A program made the position numbers and the translations under genes. This document shows positions 16,739 through 25,169 of a stretch of 39,623 bases of DNA, piece after piece (the first letter of the stretch is position 1; each line of letters begins with the position of its first letter). Location: assembly GCA_934193095.1 (NCBI GenBank), contig CAKPUX010000015.1, positions 1-39,623 on the forward strand, in the 5' to 3' direction. Source of the stretch: an uncultured Dialister sp. (GTDB taxonomy: Bacteria > Bacillota > Negativicutes > Veillonellales > Dialisteraceae). The notes under the pieces are model-generated. The model saw nothing but the letters and a program-made list of their open reading frames with translations, made no database searches and was not told the DNA's origin.

Positions 16739-17914
16739 TCACTTTTCTGTCTCTTCCAAATGCTTGATGGATGCGCGGTCCATGTCGAAGGAGCGGATAA
16801 GCTCGGTGACGGCCTGACTTGGGGAGACGACACCCGCAAGGACAGCGGCTTTGACGGACGGCAGGCGGCTCTTGATGAGCGGGTCTTCAAAGAAGAGATT
16901 ATGCAGATGTTCGTCGATCATGCTGTTCACCCAGTCAAGGATCTGGCGCTGTCTGCGGTTTTCAAAAATGCCGGATTTCTTTGTGACCTTTTCAAATTCA
17001 CGCATGACGGCCCAAAGCTCCAAAAGACCTGTTTTCTTGATCGCAGAGCAGCGGTAAGCATGGGTTTTCCAGCCTTCGGTCGCCGGACGGATGAATTCGC
17101 ACATTCTTTCATACTCGCCCTGCGCGACCTTGGCACGCTCGAGGTTATCCCCATCCGCTTTGTTGACAACGATGGCATCGGCAAGCTCCATGATGCCTTT
17201 CTTGATGCCTTGGAGGTCATCGCCGGCCCCTGTCAGTACGACGAGCATGAAGAAATCGACCATGGAGCGGACCGTGGTCTCCGACTGACCGACACCGACG
17301 GTCTCGACAAGGATGACATCACAGCCGGCAGCTTCGCAGAGGAGCATAGTCTCGCGGGATTTTCTCGCGACGCCGCCCAAAGTGCCTTTGGATGGAGAGG
17401 GTCGAATGAAGCAGTTTGGTTCACGAGACAGGTTCTGCATACGTGTCTTATCCCCGAGGATAGAGCCGCCGGTGATGGATGAGGTCGGGTCGACGGCAAG
17501 GACGGCTACTTTGTAGCCCTGATGGCAGAGCATCTGGCCGAAGGACTCGATGAAGGTCGATTTGCCGGCTCCCGGTACACCGGTAATACCGATACGGAGA
17601 GCTTTGCCCGTTCTGGGGAGAAGTCCCTGCAGTACGCGCTGCGCTTTGTCAAAATCTTTCGGCGCATTGCTTTCGATGAGCGTGATGGCCTTGGACAGCG
17701 TCACACGATCCCCTTTGGCCACACCGTCGATGTACTGTTCGACGGTCATTTTCTTACGAAGCGGCACTTTTCGAAGCGGAGCATCCGGGTATTCCTTCGC
17801 CCCGGTGATGCTGTTTGCCGTGGTATCTATCCCACGCATGACAGAGCAGGCGAATTCAGGATTTTTTTCTTCCGGTACCCAGCTGGGTCTTAAATCATCA
17901 TTGTTTTCAGGCAT
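16739..17914 (-). CDS. meaB: Methylmalonyl-CoA mutase-associated GTPase MeaB (copy 1)
   Basis: This 391-residue G3E-family GTPase protects and reloads adenosylcobalamin-dependent mutases. Visible motifs are the P-loop GVPGAGKST, the VDPTSSITGGSILGDKTRM block, ETVGVGQSE (switch/Walker B region) and the guanine-specificity NKADGDN. An N-terminal extension of about 60 residues precedes the common core. The start has GGGAGGG 8 bases upstream. The gene lies downstream of mutA-mutB on the same strand but is separated by 736 bases of repeats. It differs clearly in sequence from the second MeaB at 27610-28548, so each mutase probably has its own chaperone. Confidence 0.93.
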   Translation of the reverse strand: MPENNDDLRPSWVPEEKNPEFACSVMRGIDTTANSITGAKEYPDAPLRKVPLRKKMTVEQYIDGVAKGDRVTLSKAITLIESNAPKDFDKAQRVLQGLLPRTGKALRIGITGVPGAGKSTFIESFGQMLCHQGYKVAVLAVDPTSSITGGSILGDKTRMQNLSREPNCFIRPSPSKGTLGGVARKSRETMLLCEAAGCDVILVETVGVGQSETTVRSMVDFFMLVVLTGAGDDLQGIKKGIMELADAIVVNKADGDNLERAKVAQGEYERMCEFIRPATEGWKTHAYRCSAIKKTGLLELWAVMREFEKVTKKSGIFENRRQRQILDWVNSMIDEHLHNLFFEDPLIKSRLPSVKAAVLAGVVSPSQAVTELIRSFDMDRASIKHLEETEK

Positions 17915-18650
17915 TTGTCATACCCTCCCTTTCCTGGCTTCTTCTCCCGTGAGTTGTACAAAAAGGAGGGAAACCAAATGAAATGAACATATGGGAAAAT
18001 CGTTATGATGTAAATAGTGGTTTTGTTGAAAATTCAGGGTTAGTCCATGGGTCGTACTGCCCTTTGATTGCGTGCGAAAGAGGTTCATCGGGTTCTATAG
18101 GTTCAGAGGGTTCAGCGGGGATGGTGCGGCGCATAAAAAAATCAGAAGCGCCGCGGAGTTTTAAAATATGCGGTATTCACGAAAGACGGGAAACCTGTGA
18201 ACCTTTTGAACCTTCAGAACCTCTTAACCTATGAGGCTTCGTAAACAGGGAATAAGAATAGTCTGCTTTCAAACTTCTGGGTTAGCCCGTGGGGCGTGCC
18301 GCCCCTTGATTGCAGGTGAAAGCTTTGTCGAATGAAAAATTAGAAATGAGAAATGGTGGCGCGGCGCATAAAAATCAGAAGCGCCGCGAAGTATACATAG
18401 GGCGATGCCAGAAGATGGAATTTCAGTCACCAGTCACCAGTCACCAGTCACTTGCCCCCTAATCCCTGGCAACCATAAGACAAGATTGCAAGCCCTGCTA
18501 GGGAGCCGAGGTCGCCCTCGGCTCCGCGCAGGACAAGAAATCGGTTAGAAGGTTCAGCAGGTTCTATAGGTTCTGAAGGTTCAACAGGGGGGGTATGCAC
18601 ACTTCCCTTTGAACCTTTTGAACCCATTAACCCCTTAGAACCTGTTTCCC
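17915..18650. repeat. Long intergenic repeat mosaic between mutB and meaB
   Basis: No gene is visible in 736 bases. The mosaic has two rounds of the same order: a GGGTTAGYCCRTGGG..GCCCYTTGATTGC segment (about 18025 and 18270), GGTTC-spaced 9-base units (18085-18120, 18555-18590), AGAAATK units and a GCGGCGC/GCGCCGC hairpin (18122-18157 and 18356-18389). Reverse CAGTCAC heptamers follow (18425-18452), then complementary GAACC units (18605-18645). Confidence 0.85.
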
Positions 18651-20849
18651 TTATTCTGCCTTAGCTTCTTCCTTAGCACGGTCTACGAGCATCTGGAGCA
18701 GCTTGATGCAGCATTTCGGAATGTTGGTGCCTGGTCCGAAGATAGCAACTGCACCATGATCGTACAGGAATTCGTAATCCTGTGGCGGGATAACGCCGCC
18801 GATAGCTACGAGGATATCTTCACGGCCGAGTTTCTTCAGGTCTTCGACGATAGCCGGGAGCAGGGTCTTATGACCTGCTGCCAGGGAAGAGAAACCGACC
18901 ATATGAACGTCGTTGTCGACGGCATCCTGTGCCGCTTCTTCCGGAGTCTGGAAGAGCGGGCCTACGTCGACGTCCCAGCCCATATCTGCGAAGGAGGTAG
19001 CAAGGACTTTCTGGCCTCTGTCGTGACCATCCTGGCCCATCTTCGCGAGGAAGATACGCGGGCGGCGGCCTTCGAGAGCTTCGAATTCGTTTGCAAGCTT
19101 CTTAGCTTCATCGAGTTCGGAAGTGTCGTCGAATTCATTGGAGTATACGCCGGAAATGGTATGAATGACTGCATTGAAGCGGCCGGATACCTTTTCAACA
19201 GCGTCGGAGATTTCACCGAGGGATGCACGGTCATGAGCTGCCTGAACTGCAGCTTCCAGCAGGTTGCCGTTGTCACGGGATTCTGCACACTTGGTGATGG
19301 CTTCGAGATCGCGACGGACAGCTTCCGGATCACGGATGCTTCTGAGTTTTTCCAGACGTTTGATCTGTGCGTTACGTACAGCGGTGTTATCGATGGAGAG
19401 GACGTTCAGCGGATCTTCCTTCGCCAGTCTGTACTTGTTCAGGCCGACAATGGTTTCACGGCCGGAGTCGATATCTGCCTGACGACGAGCGGCGCATTCT
19501 TCGATACGCATCTTCGGGAGGCCGGTGGAAATAGCCTTAGACATACCGCCGAGGGCTTCGACTTCCTGAATGTGTGCCCATGCACGTTTGATGATCTCAT
19601 TGGTGAGGTATTCCACGTAGTAGGAACCGCCCCATGGATCGATGATCTTGCAGACTTTGGTTTCATCCTGGATATAGAGCTGGGTGTTACGAGCCAGACG
19701 AGCGGAGAAGTCGGTCGGCAGTGCGATTGCTTCGTCGAGTGCATTGGTGTGCAGGGACTGGGTGTGGCCGAGAGCTGCAGACATAGCTTCCATACAGGTA
19801 CGGCCGATGTTGTTGAATGGATCCTGTTCGGTGAGGGACCAGCCGGAGGTCTGGGAGTGGGTACGCAGAGCCATGGATTTCGGATTCTTTGCGCCGAATC
19901 CTTTGAGAATCTTTGCCCAGAGGACACGAGCGGCGCGCATCTTTGCGACTTCCATGAAGTAGTTCTTGCCCTGATCCCAGAAGAAGGACAGACGCTTTGC
20001 GAAAGCATCGACCGGCAGACCAGCCTTTTCGCCGCAACGGATGTATTCCATGCCGTCTGCCAGCGTGTAGCCGATTTCCAGATCGCAGGTAGCACCGCAT
20101 TCCTGAATGTGGTAGCCGGAAATGGAAATGGAGTTGAACTTCGGCATGTACTTGGTGGTGTATTCGAAAATATCACCGATGATACGCATGGACATAGCCG
20201 GTGGGTAAATGTAGGTGTTACGAACCATGAATTCCTTCAGGATATCGTTCTGAATGGTACCTGCAAGGATCTTCTTGTCGACGCCCTGTTCGATGCCGGC
20301 GGAAATGAAGAATGCCAGAATCGGAAGAACGGCGCCGTTCATGGTCATGGATACGGACATCTGGTCCAGCGGGATGCCGTCGAAGAGGATGTTCATATCA
20401 AGCATGGAGCATACGGATACGCCGGCTTTACCTACGTCGCCGATAACACGCGGGTTATCCGCATCGTAGCCGCGGTGGGTCGGAAGGTCGAATGCAATGG
20501 ACAGACCCTTCTGACCTGCTGCCAGGTTTCTCTTATAGAATGCGTTGGATTCTTCGGCAGTGGAGAAGCCTGCGTACTGACGAACGGTCCATGGACGGAA
20601 AACGTACATGGTGGAGTACGGTCCGCGAAGGAATGGAGGAATACCGCTCATGAAGTCCAAGTGATTGCAGTCATCATAGACATCTTTGGTATAGAAGGGA
20701 GCGACCGGGATCTTTTCCATGGTCGGTTCATAGAGTGCATCAAAGCCTTTGCCGGTCTTGGCTTCCAGCTTTTCCTTCCACTCATCATAGGAGCAGTGTG
20801 GATGTTCCCCCAGAGACAGCTGTGTGAAATCAGGATTTGTGTTTGCCAT
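18651..20849 (-). CDS. mutB: Methylmalonyl-CoA mutase, large (B12-binding) subunit
   Basis: This 732-residue protein interconverts succinyl-CoA and (R)-methylmalonyl-CoA with adenosylcobalamin. The N-terminal TIM-barrel (about residues 40-560) contains the family blocks RGPYSTMYVFRPWTVRQYAGFS and RTHSQTSGWSLTEQDPFNN. The C-terminal domain (about 595-720) carries GQDGHDRG, whose His is the lower cobalt ligand, then SSLAAGH and a Gly-rich IGGVIPP strand. Its ATG shares one base with the mutA stop (TAATG), so the two subunits are translated together. The ribosome site is AAAGGA. Expression should follow the cobalamin riboswitch ahead of mutA. Confidence 0.97.
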   Translation of the reverse strand: MANTNPDFTQLSLGEHPHCSYDEWKEKLEAKTGKGFDALYEPTMEKIPVAPFYTKDVYDDCNHLDFMSGIPPFLRGPYSTMYVFRPWTVRQYAGFSTAEESNAFYKRNLAAGQKGLSIAFDLPTHRGYDADNPRVIGDVGKAGVSVCSMLDMNILFDGIPLDQMSVSMTMNGAVLPILAFFISAGIEQGVDKKILAGTIQNDILKEFMVRNTYIYPPAMSMRIIGDIFEYTTKYMPKFNSISISGYHIQECGATCDLEIGYTLADGMEYIRCGEKAGLPVDAFAKRLSFFWDQGKNYFMEVAKMRAARVLWAKILKGFGAKNPKSMALRTHSQTSGWSLTEQDPFNNIGRTCMEAMSAALGHTQSLHTNALDEAIALPTDFSARLARNTQLYIQDETKVCKIIDPWGGSYYVEYLTNEIIKRAWAHIQEVEALGGMSKAISTGLPKMRIEECAARRQADIDSGRETIVGLNKYRLAKEDPLNVLSIDNTAVRNAQIKRLEKLRSIRDPEAVRRDLEAITKCAESRDNGNLLEAAVQAAHDRASLGEISDAVEKVSGRFNAVIHTISGVYSNEFDDTSELDEAKKLANEFEALEGRRPRIFLAKMGQDGHDRGQKVLATSFADMGWDVDVGPLFQTPEEAAQDAVDNDVHMVGFSSLAAGHKTLLPAIVEDLKKLGREDILVAIGGVIPPQDYEFLYDHGAVAIFGPGTNIPKCCIKLLQMLVDRAKEEAKAE

Positions 20850-23122
20850 TATTCAATCATTCCTTTCTTTTTCTGCAGCATGCGGAGAATTTCGTAGCAG
20901 TTTGCTTTGACGCTGATGAAATCATCTACGCCCGCCTTGCGGTAGGTCTCTTCCAGATCCTTTGGAGCTGCGCCTGCGAGGAAGAGGGTGCCGTCGCCCA
21001 AGACTTCTTTCAGTCTCGGAGCCAGAGCCGGTACATCTTCCGGATAGGTCGCATCCGTGGAGCAGATGACAGCGACATCATAAGGCGTGCCTTTGTCATC
21101 AGCGCCAGCTTTCAGTGCTTCTACGCACTTATCCCAGCGGGAGCCCGGTTTGTCTTCGTCATCCTGGAAACCATTGTTGAGATGGACATTGAATTCGCCG
21201 ACCTGCAGGAAGGAGGTGGAGAAATCTGCTCTGGCTTTATGCTGCGGGATCTTGCCCATGTTTGCGAGGAAGATCTCGACATTCTTGCCAGTCTTTTCTT
21301 TATATGCTTCGGTATCAAAGCGGAGTGCTTCGAAGCGTTCCGTCCAGCGGTGTGCATCGATCTTTTCGACAGCGATAGAACCTTCTGCATTGCCTGCGAC
21401 TTCGTAGATTTCAGCGATGGTCGCACCAGCAGCGGCTGCAGCGGCTGCCTTGTCGATGGCTTCACCTTCGCCGGCATCTTTGAGTTCTGCCAGCTTCTGG
21501 CTTCTGAAAGCAAGATCAAGATCCGCACGGTAAGCCTTAGCTGCATCGCCGAGTTCTTTCTGAATCGCTTTCGTATCTTCCGGACGAGCTTCGAGGAGCA
21601 CTTCGCCCATCAGCGGGTACATGTTATTGCCGACCGCACGGTCTTTTCTAAGATCCAGTGCTTTGAAGCGCTTTTCAAGGACGGCTTTGATCTCCTTCTG
21701 CGGATAGCCTTCTTTGATCGCTTTGGTCATGCCGCCCAGAGATTCGATCTTCTGGAATTCAGCCCAGATCTTTTCTGCCATCTCTTTGGTGAGTTTTTCA
21801 ATCGCCCAGGAGCCGCCGGCTGCATCGATCGGGCGCAGCATGCCGAATTCTTCCTGCAGCATGATCTGCAGGTTTCTAGCGATACGGCGGGAGAATTCAT
21901 CACCTTTTCTGACGGTATCATCATACGGTGCATTTTCGTAGGTATCTACACCGCCAACGACAGCAGAGAATGCTTCGGTGGTGTTGCGGAGCATGTTCAC
22001 GCCCACATCGAAAATGGTCTTTGTGAAGAATGCCGGTTTTGCATGGATCTTCATCGAACGATCTTCTTCTTCTGCACCGAAAGCCTTCATGATGTTCGAC
22101 CATACCTGACGAGCTGCACGAAGCTTTGCAATTTCAATGAAGAACGTAGCGCCTACATTGAAGCCGAAGTAGAAGGACTGTGCGATATCATGGATCGAAA
22201 TGCCTCTCTTCAGCATTTCACGGACATACTCTACAGCGACGCCGAAGGTATATGCGATTTCCTGTACGGCCTGTGCGCCGCCCAGAGAGAATACATCGGA
22301 AGTGATGAATACGGTCGCTACGCTCGGTGCATTCTTGCGAGCCCAGCGGATGGTCTCTGCCATCTGGTCGTATGCTTTTTCAAGGCTTTCCTTATTCTTG
22401 CCATCAGTCAGCAGCTGTGTCAACGGGCTTCCACCGATCACGCCATGAAGCGCGGACACATCTTTTCCCTGTGCTTTGACTGCGGCAGCCACCATAGCAA
22501 GCGGTGCCAGTGCAGATTCGCCGGTATACATCATGAATGGATACTTTGCAAGATCCAGACCGTCCAGAAGGTTATGCACATCTTCGAGAGTGGTCAGAGA
22601 AACGCCGGTTTCACCTGGTTTTTCGGCATCAGTCACATCGATGCCATGCAGAGTGGATGCATCAAGGCGTACATTGTATACCGTGGAACCACGATCGATT
22701 TCGTGTTTCAGGAGCTCATTATTTTCCTTCGGAAGTGCTTCATCACAAGACTGTGCAATGCCCCATGGTTCTTCTTTGTAACCATTGACTTTCTGACCGC
22801 GCATGAAGTCCCCCATACCCGGATAGTCATCGGTCGGCAGAATCGCATCCTGTGCGTCCGGACCTGTACGCAGGGTATAGATCGGGCTAAAAGTGATACC
22901 TTCATACGTCTTGGTATACATCAGCTTATCAAACGGCTTGCCCTTCAGAAGAGCGTTGCACGCATCAACCCATTCCTCGTAGGTTGGTGGTGTGAATTCA
23001 TCAAATGTGACCTGTGGGAAATCGGTTTTGCCTTCCGACTGTTTCAGAATCGCTTCCAATTCCTTATCGGTAAGCTGTCTTTCCTGATTTTCCGCGGATG
23101 TTGCTTTTGTTACTTCATCCAT
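20849..23122 (-). CDS. mutA: Methylmalonyl-CoA mutase, small (non-catalytic) subunit
   Basis: This 757-residue protein is the structural partner of MutB in the heterodimeric mutase of the propionibacterial type. It keeps the barrel and flavodoxin-like layout but has lost the cobalamin-binding His motif: the position of DGHDRG reads ANMGKIPQHKARADF, as is usual for this subunit. The length is somewhat above that of typical small subunits. The start is supported by AAAGGAGG about 8 bases upstream. The gene is first in the mutA-mutB unit, preceded by a terminator and a cobalamin riboswitch. Confidence 0.94.
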   Translation of the reverse strand: MDEVTKATSAENQERQLTDKELEAILKQSEGKTDFPQVTFDEFTPPTYEEWVDACNALLKGKPFDKLMYTKTYEGITFSPIYTLRTGPDAQDAILPTDDYPGMGDFMRGQKVNGYKEEPWGIAQSCDEALPKENNELLKHEIDRGSTVYNVRLDASTLHGIDVTDAEKPGETGVSLTTLEDVHNLLDGLDLAKYPFMMYTGESALAPLAMVAAAVKAQGKDVSALHGVIGGSPLTQLLTDGKNKESLEKAYDQMAETIRWARKNAPSVATVFITSDVFSLGGAQAVQEIAYTFGVAVEYVREMLKRGISIHDIAQSFYFGFNVGATFFIEIAKLRAARQVWSNIMKAFGAEEEDRSMKIHAKPAFFTKTIFDVGVNMLRNTTEAFSAVVGGVDTYENAPYDDTVRKGDEFSRRIARNLQIMLQEEFGMLRPIDAAGGSWAIEKLTKEMAEKIWAEFQKIESLGGMTKAIKEGYPQKEIKAVLEKRFKALDLRKDRAVGNNMYPLMGEVLLEARPEDTKAIQKELGDAAKAYRADLDLAFRSQKLAELKDAGEGEAIDKAAAAAAAGATIAEIYEVAGNAEGSIAVEKIDAHRWTERFEALRFDTEAYKEKTGKNVEIFLANMGKIPQHKARADFSTSFLQVGEFNVHLNNGFQDDEDKPGSRWDKCVEALKAGADDKGTPYDVAVICSTDATYPEDVPALAPRLKEVLGDGTLFLAGAAPKDLEETYRKAGVDDFISVKANCYEILRMLQKKKGMIE

Positions 23123-23254
23123 GAAATAGTTCCTCCTTTAATAATTTATGGCCGCCCACTGACTTACCAGCGCAAATCAAGAGAACGCCCCTTTAGACAA
23201 TTTCAATCAGACAGAAAGTTCACCTCCTTCAGGTTCACGTCTTGGTCCTACCAT

Positions 23255-23285
23255 AAAAAAACGACTGACCCAGTGGGGGCAGCCG
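23255..23285 (-). terminator. Riboswitch-linked terminator in the mutA leader
   Basis: On the minus strand CGGCTGCCCC and GGGTCAGTCG pair (one wobble, one mismatch) and are followed by seven T. It lies about 130 bases upstream of mutA and 145 bases downstream of the B12 box. It is the probable expression platform of the riboswitch. Confidence 0.75.
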
Positions 23286-23430
23286 GAAAATAATGAGACC
23301 AGGACCGATCTCAATCCCCTCCCCATCTCTCGCAGGTTGACGGAAATACGGATCTTCTCACAAGCCCTGATCTTAGACAGAATCAAATCATGTCTTGGAT
23401 AGATCCCTACTTCCTTCGCGGTGATTCATT

Positions 23431-23578
23431 GGCAGATAGTTCTCCTGGCTCGGGCTCCTCATCTCTTCACGCCTTCCCAGACTTTCGCCCAGTGACATAT
23501 CTGTGAGAGACTCCTCCTTACAGTGGCGGGACCGCTCCGGCTTAGACCGGATTCTCTTTTATGCTTTCGCATCTGCCA
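23431..23578 (-). promoter_or_regulatory. Cobalamin riboswitch in the mutA leader
   Basis: The minus strand shows a perfect P1 pair (TGGCAGAT/ATCTGCCA), the CCGGTCTAAGCCGG hairpin, the core GGTCCCGCCACTGTAA, a GCGAAAGT-containing arm, and the B12 box GAGCCAGGAGAACTATCTGCC in two parts (plus 23432-23452). It lies between the mutA promoter and the terminator at 23255-23285. Most cobalamin riboswitches repress. For a B12-dependent enzyme an ON switch would make more sense, and the sequence alone does not decide this. Confidence 0.92.
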
Positions 23579-23611
23579 GCCATATGAAATTGTCTAAATG
23601 ACTACAGTCTC

Positions 23612-23640
23612 AGTATAATTCATATTCTTCTCAGTGTCAA
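23612..23640 (-). promoter_or_regulatory. mutA-mutB promoter
   Basis: A perfect TTGACA (plus 23635-23640), a 17-base spacer and TATACT (23612-23617) lie on the minus strand just upstream of the riboswitch P1 stem. Confidence 0.8.
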
Positions 23641-23704
23641 TCAATGTTTTTCTCTGTCTTATACATTTCTCGCTAATGTTGCATCTAAAATCACAAATTA
23701 TGCA

Positions 23705-23734
23705 TTGAACAGCAGCCATGATTTATATTATAAT
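23705..23734 (+). promoter_or_regulatory. Promoter of the divergent B12-domain-like gene
   Basis: TTGAAC, an 18-base spacer and TATAAT (23729-23734) point away from mutA. The two divergent promoters are less than 100 bases apart and could share a regulator. Confidence 0.55.
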
Positions 23735-23795
23735 AGATTTGTATGTAAAGTTTATTTCATTATCATTATTTTTATTCTCATATAAGGAGCTTACC

Positions 23796-24302
23796 ATGGC
23801 ACTCGATCCGAAAACCAAAGAAACCGTCAGAGAAGAAGCCCTTCGGCTTTCTAAAGAATTTGCTGAACTTGATGGCAGACGCCCGCGTGTTCTCCTCATA
23901 GAAATGGAAAATGATCTCGAAAGCGATCGTGAAGAACGAAAACTTGCCGCCAACGCATTGGCAGACTCCGGCTGGGACGTCGACGTCAGCCCCTCGCAGC
24001 AGCCGGAGGATGCTGCCAAGGGAGCAGCAGACAATGACGTTCACTTCGTCTTCTACACCACGGCAAGTGATGCCAGAGGTAAGAATGCTGTCGCCCTCTC
24101 GCGTGCTCTCGCTCTTTATGGCCGTGATGATATCCTGATCGCCGTTCATCAGGTACCGCCCGAAGAAAAGGAGCCTCTCTTCCGCTACGGCATCCTCTGT
24201 GCCTTCGCCAAGGACTACGATTACCTCCAGGCTTCCCTCACCATGCTCCGTATCTTGATCGCAAGAGAAAAGCAGGAAATGGAAGAAGAGGATGCATACT
24301 GA
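23796..24302 (+). CDS. Stand-alone degenerate cobalamin-binding-domain protein
   Basis: This 168-residue protein aligns by eye with the C-terminal B12 domain of MutB encoded next door. Shared blocks are DGRRPRVLLIEM versus EGRRPRIFLAKM, SGWDVDVSP versus MGWDVDVGP, ADNDVHFV versus VDNDVHMV, GRDDILIAV versus GREDILVAI, and PPEEKEPLFRYG versus PPQDYEFLYDHG. The cobalamin-ligating GQDGHDRG is replaced by ENDLESDREE, and the SSLAAGH and GG loops are lost, so it should not bind cobalamin in the usual way. The start at 23796 has AAGGAG 8 bases upstream. The longer frame begins inside the promoter. It is transcribed away from the riboswitch-controlled mutA-mutB. It could be a mutase assembly partner, decoy or regulator, which is inference. 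Confidence 0.8.
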   Translation: MALDPKTKETVREEALRLSKEFAELDGRRPRVLLIEMENDLESDREERKLAANALADSGWDVDVSPSQQPEDAAKGAADNDVHFVFYTTASDARGKNAVALSRALALYGRDDILIAVHQVPPEEKEPLFRYGILCAFAKDYDYLQASLTMLRILIAREKQEMEEEDAY

Positions 24303-24635
24303 GTGACTAGGGACTGGTGACTGGGGACTGGGGATTAGCTCACGTAAGTAATCATTCTTCCGCGCAGAGCACCAGTCGGTATTGGTAGAGTAAACGTTAC
24401 TCCCCGTATCGTCATTCCGACCGAAGTGGAGGAATCTTTTTCGTTTGCGATGCCGCAGATGATGTGAGCGCTCAAAAAACGGAAACCTCTTTCGCTATGA
24501 TAGTGAAATATGGTGTTTCATGCAAACGTGTTACTACGCGAAACATAATCCCGCTGCAACAAAGATTCCTCGACTACGCTCGGAATGACCGTTCCCCATT
24601 CTGAAGTTCTCTGTTCTCCTTCCACTTAAAACACG
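24303..24635. repeat. Repeat mosaic with a diverged inverted-end element
   Basis: No gene is visible. GKGAYTR heptamers occupy 24303-24338. From 24410 to 24590 lies a ~180-base element whose ends are inverted (CGTCATTCCGACCGAAGTGG and GACTACGCTCGGAATGACC at its far end). It is a longer, diverged relative of the 146-base elements at 36155 and 38396. Confidence 0.75.
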
Positions 24636-24672
24636 AAAGGGAGTGCCCGATTGTCTCGAGCACTCCCTTTTT
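24636..24672 (+). terminator. Terminator-like hairpin on the plus strand
   Basis: AAAGGGAGTGC and GCACTCCCTTT pair and are followed by TTTTT. It may end the transcript of the B12-domain-like gene, about 330 bases upstream. Confidence 0.65.
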
Positions 24673-24681
24673 AATGCAACA

Positions 24682-24709
24682 AAAAAGCAGCGCTTACGCG
24701 CTGCTTTTT
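24682..24709 (-). terminator. Terminator of the decarboxylase operon
   Basis: AAAAAGCAGCGC and GCGCTGCTTTTT surround a 4-base loop, with T-runs on either strand, a dozen bases after the biotin-carrier stop codon. Confidence 0.85.
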
Positions 24710-24720
24710 CATATCGGCTA

Positions 24721-25131
24721 TTAGCCAACGGTGAAGAGAACGTCGCCGCCCTGTACGGACTGGCCTTCGGATACCGGCATGCCGGTGATCTTGCCATCGC
24801 ATGGAGCCATGATCGGGTTGCCCATTTTCATAGCTTCGAGAACGAGGACTTCGTCGCCGGAAGCAACTGCATCGCCAACATGTTTGTTGATGCGGATAAC
24901 TTTGCCCGGCATTGGAGCTTCAACGGATTCGCCTGCGCCTGCAGGAGCTGCTGCCGGAGCTGGAGCCGGAGCCGGTGCTGGAGCCGGAGCCGGTGCTGCT
25001 GCTACGGGAGCCGGAGCTGGAGCTGCTGCCGGAGCTGCTGCTACCGGAGCCGGAGCTGCTGCTGCAGCGCCGCCGTCTTTAACTACTACATCGTAATCCT
25101 GGCCGTTAACTGTTACAGTAAATTTTCTCAT
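24721..25131 (-). CDS. mmdC: Biotin carboxyl carrier subunit of methylmalonyl-CoA decarboxylase (gamma)
   Basis: This 136-residue protein has a short N-terminal docking region (FTVTVNGQDYDVVVKDG), a flexible Ala/Pro linker of about 45 residues, and a C-terminal biotinyl domain. The domain's motif EAMKM (about residue 103) holds the biotinylated Lys and is followed by APCDGKI. It carries CO2 from the carboxyltransferase to the membrane decarboxylase. It is the last gene of the cluster on this strand and ends in a strong terminator. Similar carriers serve oxaloacetate or glutaconyl-CoA decarboxylases, and the methylmalonyl-CoA assignment comes from the neighbours. Confidence 0.93.
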   Translation of the reverse strand: MRKFTVTVNGQDYDVVVKDGGAAAAAPAPVAAAPAAAPAPAPVAAAPAPAPAPAPAPAPAAAPAGAGESVEAPMPGKVIRINKHVGDAVASGDEVLVLEAMKMGNPIMAPCDGKITGMPVSEGQSVQGGDVLFTVG

Positions 25132-25169
25132 TGTCTTTCCTCCTAAATGATTGTACTTTCAACTTTCAA

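Noticed and set aside
15040..16740. CRISPR-like spaced repeats
   Set aside because: The repeats are tandem 7-9 base units or dispersed hairpins. There are no 25-40 base repeats with equal unique spacers and no cas genes.
18756..23293. Very long antisense ORFs (713 and 818 codons) opposite mutB and mutA, and others of 541-569 codons opposite mmdA, mcmA1 and the CoA-transferase
   Set aside because: They follow from codon bias. These highly expressed genes avoid TTA, CTA and TCA codons, so the antisense frame has no stops. The translations are rich in Cys, Phe and His, have no family motifs and no ribosome sites.
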